A stretch of DNA of 39,850 nucleotides from Mycobacterium sp. Its GTDB lineage: Bacteria > Actinomycetota > Actinomycetes > Mycobacteriales > Mycobacteriaceae. Position 1 is the stretch's first letter. Every line of letters begins with the position of its first letter. Of this stretch, positions 35,959 to 39,850 are shown piece by piece. Made by a program: the position numbers and the translations under genes. Below the pieces are notes generated by a model. That model made no database searches and had not been told where the DNA came from. It saw only the letters and a program-made list of their open reading frames with translations. The DNA lies in NCBI GenBank assembly GCA_025965555.1, contig JAOPWT010000525.1, positions 1-39,850 on the forward strand, in the 5' to 3' direction.

Positions 35959-37974
35959 ATGTCCATCATCACTACCGACCTCGTCGCCATCGACGTCGAC
36001 GCAGGTGGCGACAAGGAGGCCGTGATCGGCCTGCTCGCCGCGCGTCTCGCCGATGCCGGGCGTTCCTCCGACGGCGCCGGTCTCGTCGCCGCCGCCATGG
36101 CACGGGAGGGGCAGTCGGCCACCGGTCTTCCTGGCGGCATCGCGATCCCGCACTGCCGCTCCCCCTACGTCGACCAGGCCACGATCGGATTCGCCCGGCT
36201 GTCCCCCGCGGTCGACTTCGGTGCGCCCGACGGTCCGGCTGACCTCGCCTTCCTGATCGCCGCGCCGGACTCCGGCGGCGCCGAGCACATGAAGCTGCTG
36301 TCCAGCCTCGCCCGGGCGTTGGTACGCAAGGACTTCGTCGAGTCTCTGCGCAACGCCGCGTCGGCCGACGAGGTCGTCGCACTGGTCGAAGGCGTCGTGA
36401 ACCCCGCGCCCGTCGCCGCCGCTGCCGCGCCTGCCGCCGCGCCTGCCGCAGTCGAGGACGAGACGCGGACCATCGTCGCCATCACCGCCTGCCCCACCGG
36501 TATTGCGCACACGTACATGGCCGCTGACTCCTTAGTCGCCGCGGGCAAGAAGGCCGGTATCGATCTCCAGGTCGAGACGCAGGGGTCCTCGGGCAGCACT
36601 CCCCTCCCCGCGGACACGATCGCCAAGGCCGCCGCCGTCATCTTCGCCACCGACGTCGGCGTCAAGGATCGCGGGCGGTTTGCGGGCAAGCCCGTCATCG
36701 CCTCCGGCGTGAAGCGTGCCATCAACGAGCCCGACAGGATGGTCGCCGAAGCCCTTGCGGCCGCGGATAATCCGAACGCAGCCAGGGTGGAGGGCGCGGC
36801 GGGCACACCGGCGTCGTCGTCTGCTCCGTCGGGGTCCGGTGGCGTCGGCTGGGGCACCCGCACCCGGCAGATCCTGCTCACCGGCGTCAGCTACATGATC
36901 CCGTTCGTCGCCGCGGGCGGCCTGCTGATCGCCCTCGGATTCCTGTTCGCGGGCTACGACATCGCCAACAAGCCCGAAGGTGCGACGCAGTCGCTTGGCA
37001 ACATCATCGCCAGCACCAACTCACTGACGAACCTGCCCCCCGGCGGATTCGTCCAGTATCTGGGCGCGGTGCTGTTCACTCTCGGCGGGTTGGCGTTCGG
37101 CTTCCTGGTACCCGCACTGGCCGGTTACATCTCGTTCGCGATCGCCGACCGACCTGGCATCGCACCAGGTTTCACGGCGGGCGCCGTGGCGGTCTTCGTA
37201 GGCGGTGGCTTCATCGGCGGCATCGTCGGTGGTCTGATCGCCGGCTTCACCGCACTCTGGATCAGCAAGATCTCGGTTCCACGATGGGGCCGCGGTCTGA
37301 TGCCGGTGGTGATCATCCCGCTGTTCGCCTCGCTGGTCGTCGGTCTGCTGATGTTCCTGCTCCTTGGCCGCCCGCTGGCTGCGATCACCTCCGGCCTGAC
37401 GCACTGGCTCAGCGGTCTTTCCGGCAGCTCGGTGATCGTGCTCGGCATCATCCTCGGCCTGATGATGTGCTTCGACCTCGGTGGCCCGGTCAACAAGGCG
37501 GCCTACGCCTTCGCCACCGCCGGGCTCAACGTGGCAGATCCTGCGTCACTGCGGATCATGGCCGCCGTCATGGCGGCAGGCATGGTACCGCCGCTGGCGA
37601 TGGCACTGGCTTCGACTGTGCGCCCGGGGCTGTTCACCGAACCCGAGCGTGAGAATGGCCGTGCCGCTTGGCTTCTCGGTGCATCGTTCATCTCCGAGGG
37701 TGCGATTCCGTTCGCGGCGGCCGACCCGCTGCGCGTCATCCCGTCGATGATGGCGGGCGGCGCGGTGACCGGAGCCTTGATCATGGCGTTCGACGTGACG
37801 CTCAAGGCGCCCCACGGCGGGATCTTCGTGTTCTTCGCCATCGGAAACCTCGTCTGGTTCCTGGTCGCCCTGGCCGCAGGCACCATCGTCGGCGCGGCGG
37901 CGGTCGTCGCCGCGAAGCAGTTCGCCAAGAACAAGGTCAGCGCGGATTCCGCTCCCGAGCTCGTCGCCGCCTGA
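35959..37974 (+). CDS. fruA: Fructose-specific PTS permease, fused EIIA-EIIB-EIIC
   Basis: 671 residues with a strong GAGGAAGAG ribosome site. Residues 1-145 are EIIA with active His65 in GGIAIPHCRSP. An Ala/Pro linker follows. Residues 170-270 are EIIB with active Cys178 in ITACPTGIAHTYMAAD. Residues 300-655 are the membrane EIIC, opening with GVSYMIPFVAAGGLLIALGF and including the conserved GAIPFAAADPLRVIPS loop. It imports fructose with phosphorylation at C1, using phosphate relayed from EI and HPr. All three parts are intact and in the order usual for Gram-positive FruA. No HPr-like domain is fused; HPr is the next gene. Confidence 0.95.
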   Translation: MSIITTDLVAIDVDAGGDKEAVIGLLAARLADAGRSSDGAGLVAAAMAREGQSATGLPGGIAIPHCRSPYVDQATIGFARLSPAVDFGAPDGPADLAFLIAAPDSGGAEHMKLLSSLARALVRKDFVESLRNAASADEVVALVEGVVNPAPVAAAAAPAAAPAAVEDETRTIVAITACPTGIAHTYMAADSLVAAGKKAGIDLQVETQGSSGSTPLPADTIAKAAAVIFATDVGVKDRGRFAGKPVIASGVKRAINEPDRMVAEALAAADNPNAARVEGAAGTPASSSAPSGSGGVGWGTRTRQILLTGVSYMIPFVAAGGLLIALGFLFAGYDIANKPEGATQSLGNIIASTNSLTNLPPGGFVQYLGAVLFTLGGLAFGFLVPALAGYISFAIADRPGIAPGFTAGAVAVFVGGGFIGGIVGGLIAGFTALWISKISVPRWGRGLMPVVIIPLFASLVVGLLMFLLLGRPLAAITSGLTHWLSGLSGSSVIVLGIILGLMMCFDLGGPVNKAAYAFATAGLNVADPASLRIMAAVMAAGMVPPLAMALASTVRPGLFTEPERENGRAAWLLGASFISEGAIPFAAADPLRVIPSMMAGGAVTGALIMAFDVTLKAPHGGIFVFFAIGNLVWFLVALAAGTIVGAAAVVAAKQFAKNKVSADSAPELVAA

Positions 37975-38007
37975 CATCCTTTAAACCACCACAGAAGGAG
38001 ATCCACC

Positions 38008-38265
38008 ATGCCCGCCAAGACCGTCATCGTCGGTTCGTCGATCGGCCTGCACGCCCGCCCGGCAGCAATCATCGCCGAGGCCGTCGTCAACGCCGGAGTT
38101 CCGGTGACCTTGTCCCTGGACGGCGGTGAACCAGTCGACGCCGGCTCCGCGCTGATGATCATGACGCTCGGGGCTGGCAACGGCGCCCAGGTCACGGTCG
38201 CCTCGGACGACGAGGCCGCGCTGAGCGCCGTAGCGGAGCTCATCCAGCAGGACCTCGATGCCTAG
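38008..38265 (+). CDS. ptsH: Phosphocarrier protein HPr
   Basis: 85 residues, the usual HPr length, with an AGAAGGAGA ribosome site. The active His15 lies in IGLHARPAA. The regulatory-site region reads DAGSALMIMTLG with Ser47 at the place of Ser46 in low-GC Gram-positives. It carries phosphate from Enzyme I to FruA. It is the last gene of the operon, 33 bases after fruA, and is followed by a strong hairpin. No HPr kinase is present in the window, so regulatory serine phosphorylation cannot be assumed. Confidence 0.95.
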   Translation: MPAKTVIVGSSIGLHARPAAIIAEAVVNAGVPVTLSLDGGEPVDAGSALMIMTLGAGNGAQVTVASDDEAALSAVAELIQQDLDA

Positions 38266-38294
38266 CTAGACGCATCGACGGGCACGACGTTTGA

Positions 38295-38327
38295 CTCAGG
38301 GGAGGCGCTACCTGCGCCTCCCCTGAG
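38295..38327 (+). terminator. Terminator hairpin after ptsH
   Basis: CTCAGGGGAGGCGC and GCGCCTCCCCTGAG are perfect 14-base arms around a TACCT loop, 30 bases after the ptsH stop. No T-run follows, as is common for mycobacterial hairpin terminators. It separates the PTS operon from mycP1. Confidence 0.8.
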
Positions 38328-38462
38328 CTGGTCAAGAAAGGTGCATGGGCTGCGCCAACCGCACCGTAGGATTGCGGAGTGCACGTGGTCAGGGGGCTTG
38401 ACGTGAGGGGATGTGCCGCCAGTAGGACGATTTCTGCTTTGCTATGGGTATGTCAGCACGAG

Positions 38463-38488
38463 CCGGGATCGGTCCACCGACCCGGGGG
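38463..38488 (+). promoter_or_regulatory. Hairpin overlapping the mycP1 ribosome site
   Basis: CCGGG(A)TCGG at 38463-38472 can pair with CCGACCCGG at 38477-38485, with one bulged A and a TCCA loop. The 3' arm runs into GGGGG (38484-38488), the only candidate ribosome site of mycP1, seven bases before its TTG. The fold would partly hide the site. Confidence 0.35.
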
Positions 38489-38494
38489 TGACTA

Positions 38495-39844
38495 TTGACC
38501 CGTCGCATCATCATGCTCGTCGCGGTGTTGTTTCTCACTTTGTTCAGCGCCCCTCCGGCTCTTGCCATCGAGCCGCCTGCCATCGATCCGTCGGCGCTAC
38601 CGCCTGACGAGACCGGTCCGGATTCGCCGACTGAGCTACGCCGCGCCTGCTCAGCGCCCATCAGCCTTCCTGGCGCCAACTTCGCCGACAAGCCCTGGCC
38701 CAACGACTACCTCCGGCTGAGCGACGCCCAGAAGTTCGCAACCGGCGCCGGGGTAACTGTCGCCGTCATCGACACCGGCGTGAACGGTTCGCCGCGCGTA
38801 CCCGCGCTGCCCGGCGGCGACTTCGTCGACAAGGCCGGCGACGGAATGAACGACTGCGACTCCCACGGCACGCTCACCGCGTCGATCATCGCGGGACGGC
38901 CGTCGCCGACCGACGGATTCATCGGCGTCGCGCCCGACGCCCGACTCGTGTCGCTGCGCCAGACCTCGGACAACTATCTGCCGGTGAGTGCGCGGACCGA
39001 TCCCAATGACCCCAACACCACGCAGACCGCGGGATCGCTGCGCAGCCTCGCCCGGTCGATCGTGCACGCCGCCAACCTGGGTGCCCAGGTGATCAACATC
39101 AGCGAAGCCGCCTGCTACAAGATCACCCGACCCATCGACGAGAAGAGCCTCGGCGCCGCCGTCGCGTACGCGGTCAACGTCAAGGGCGCCGTCATCATCG
39201 TCGCGGCGGGTAACACCGGCCAGGACTGCACGCAGAATCCGCCGCCCGACGCGTCGACCCCCGCAGACCCGCGCGGCTGGAAGCAAGTTCAGACGATCGT
39301 CTCACCCGCGTGGTATTCGCCGCTGGTGCTCACGGTGGGCGGCATCGGCGAGACCGGCCAGCCCAGCAACTTCTCGATGTCCGGGCCGTGGGTCGGGGCC
39401 GCTGCGCCCGCAGAGAACATCATCGCGCTGGGCTACGACGGCAATCCGGTAAACGCGCTGCAGGGCCAGGACGGTCCGATCCCGATCGGTGGAACCTCCT
39501 TCGCCGCCGCGTACGTCTCTGGCCTGGCGGCGATGCTCCGGCAGCGGTTCCCCGATCTGACGCCGGCCCAGATCATGTACCGAATCACTGCCACGGCAAG
39601 GCATCCCGGCGGAGGTGTCGACAACTACGTCGGTGCCGGCGTGATCGATCCCGTTGCCGCCCTGACCTGGGACGTCCCGCCCGGCCCGAAGACGGTGTCC
39701 TACAGGGTGCAGCAGCTTCCGCCGCCCGTGTTCGTCCCACCGCCAGACCGCGGCCCCATCACGATGGTGGTCGTGGGCGGCATCAGTCTGGCGGCGGCAC
39801 TGGGCATCATCGCCCTGGCCCGGCGCGCACTGAGGCGCCGATGA
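38495..39844 (+). CDS. mycP1: Mycosin-1, ESX-1 subtilisin-like serine protease
   Basis: 449 residues from a TTG at 38495 (GGGGG seven bases upstream). An ATG at 38513 would remove the basic N-region of the signal peptide, so the TTG is preferred. Signal peptide is residues 1-24 (cut after ALA). The catalytic triad is Asp93 in AVIDTGV, His124 in DSHGTLTAS and Ser335 in GGTSFAAAYVSG, with oxyanion Asn in AAGNTG. Four Cys match the disulfide positions known in MycP1. The C-terminus has a Pro-rich linker, a membrane helix (MVVVGGISLAAALGIIAL) and an Arg-rich tail. The sequence closely follows M. tuberculosis MycP1 (Rv3883c) throughout. The enzyme is anchored in the periplasm, stabilises the ESX-1 complex and trims EspB. 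Confidence 0.93.
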   Translation: MTRRIIMLVAVLFLTLFSAPPALAIEPPAIDPSALPPDETGPDSPTELRRACSAPISLPGANFADKPWPNDYLRLSDAQKFATGAGVTVAVIDTGVNGSPRVPALPGGDFVDKAGDGMNDCDSHGTLTASIIAGRPSPTDGFIGVAPDARLVSLRQTSDNYLPVSARTDPNDPNTTQTAGSLRSLARSIVHAANLGAQVINISEAACYKITRPIDEKSLGAAVAYAVNVKGAVIIVAAGNTGQDCTQNPPPDASTPADPRGWKQVQTIVSPAWYSPLVLTVGGIGETGQPSNFSMSGPWVGAAAPAENIIALGYDGNPVNALQGQDGPIPIGGTSFAAAYVSGLAAMLRQRFPDLTPAQIMYRITATARHPGGGVDNYVGAGVIDPVAALTWDVPPGPKTVSYRVQQLPPPVFVPPPDRGPITMVVVGGISLAAALGIIALARRALRRR

Positions 39845-39850
39845 AGAAAC
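39841..39850 (+). CDS. First codons of the next ESX gene, expected eccE1
   Basis: An ATG at 39841 overlaps the mycP1 stop (ATGA) and reads Met-Lys-Lys before the window ends. In ESX-1 loci eccE1 follows mycP1 directly, so eccE1 is expected. The ten bases alone show only a coupled start. Confidence 0.5.

Noticed and set aside
34792-36510. A 572-codon minus-strand open frame opposite fruR, fruK and fruA
   Set aside because: It spans three well-supported genes on the other strand and has no domain of its own.

Overview
The window is high-GC actinobacterial DNA, and gene content places it in Mycobacteriaceae. Protein-level resemblance to recalled M. tuberculosis proteins (Pks12, Rv2047c, FadE2, PtpB, Rv0146-Rv0149, MycP1) is strong. 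A complete fructose PTS, absent from M. tuberculosis but known in saprophytic species such as M. smegmatis, suggests a rapidly growing Mycolicibacterium-like organism. Species cannot be fixed from the sequence alone.

Layout. (1) 1-2172: an accessory segment with the 5' part of a phytoene-desaturase-like FAD oxidoreductase, a decayed GAF/ANTAR gene, an SRPBCC protein, a DCC thiol oxidoreductase and a tiny exported protein. Three SigF-like promoter matches (GTTT - 14/15 nt - GGGTA) sit here, so this looks like a small general-stress cluster. (2) 2188-4013: a NarL-type two-component system on the minus strand, divergent from the next block. (3) 4257-19172: a 12.4-kb two-module reducing polyketide synthase, the mycoketide synthase Pks12. 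Six bases downstream is a fusion of an NAD-epimerase fold with a rifampin-phosphotransferase-like tail (Rv2047c type). (4) 19220-21252: fadE2 and ptpB, overlapping by one base and running in the same direction. (5) 21245-28342: mostly minus-strand genes, comprising an EthD-like small protein, DUF456, a HAD dehalogenase, a quinone oxidoreductase, an SDR, an aldehyde dehydrogenase, a SAM methyltransferase and a TetR regulator. The last five match the M. tuberculosis Rv0144-Rv0149 neighbourhood. (6) 28513-32227: a TetR regulator with a FUSC-type exporter, converging on a pirin. (7) 32360-38265: the complete fructose PTS, with ptsI divergent from fruR-fruK-fruA-ptsH and closed by a strong hairpin. 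(8) 38495-end: mycP1, the ESX-1 mycosin, with the first codons of the next gene (expected eccE1) at the edge.

How the genes work together. Pks12 should alternate methylmalonyl- and malonyl-CoA extension, as AT motifs show (GHSQGE/YASH in module 1, GHSIGE/HAFH in module 2), with full reduction in each cycle. That gives a saturated chain methylated every fourth carbon. EI, HPr and FruA (IIABC) import fructose as fructose-1-phosphate, and FruK makes fructose-1,6-bisphosphate. FruR lies between the two arms, over a compact divergent promoter region with a TTGAC-AA-GTCAA palindrome.

The least explained items are the Rv2047c-type fusion (a phosphotransfer His domain with no visible ATP-grasp domain), the SigF-like cluster with its GAF/ANTAR remnant, and leader hairpins ahead of pks12 and mycP1. 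I saw no tRNA, rRNA, CRISPR array, insertion sequence or prophage. The only stretch over 300 bases without an intact gene is 398-829, described below.
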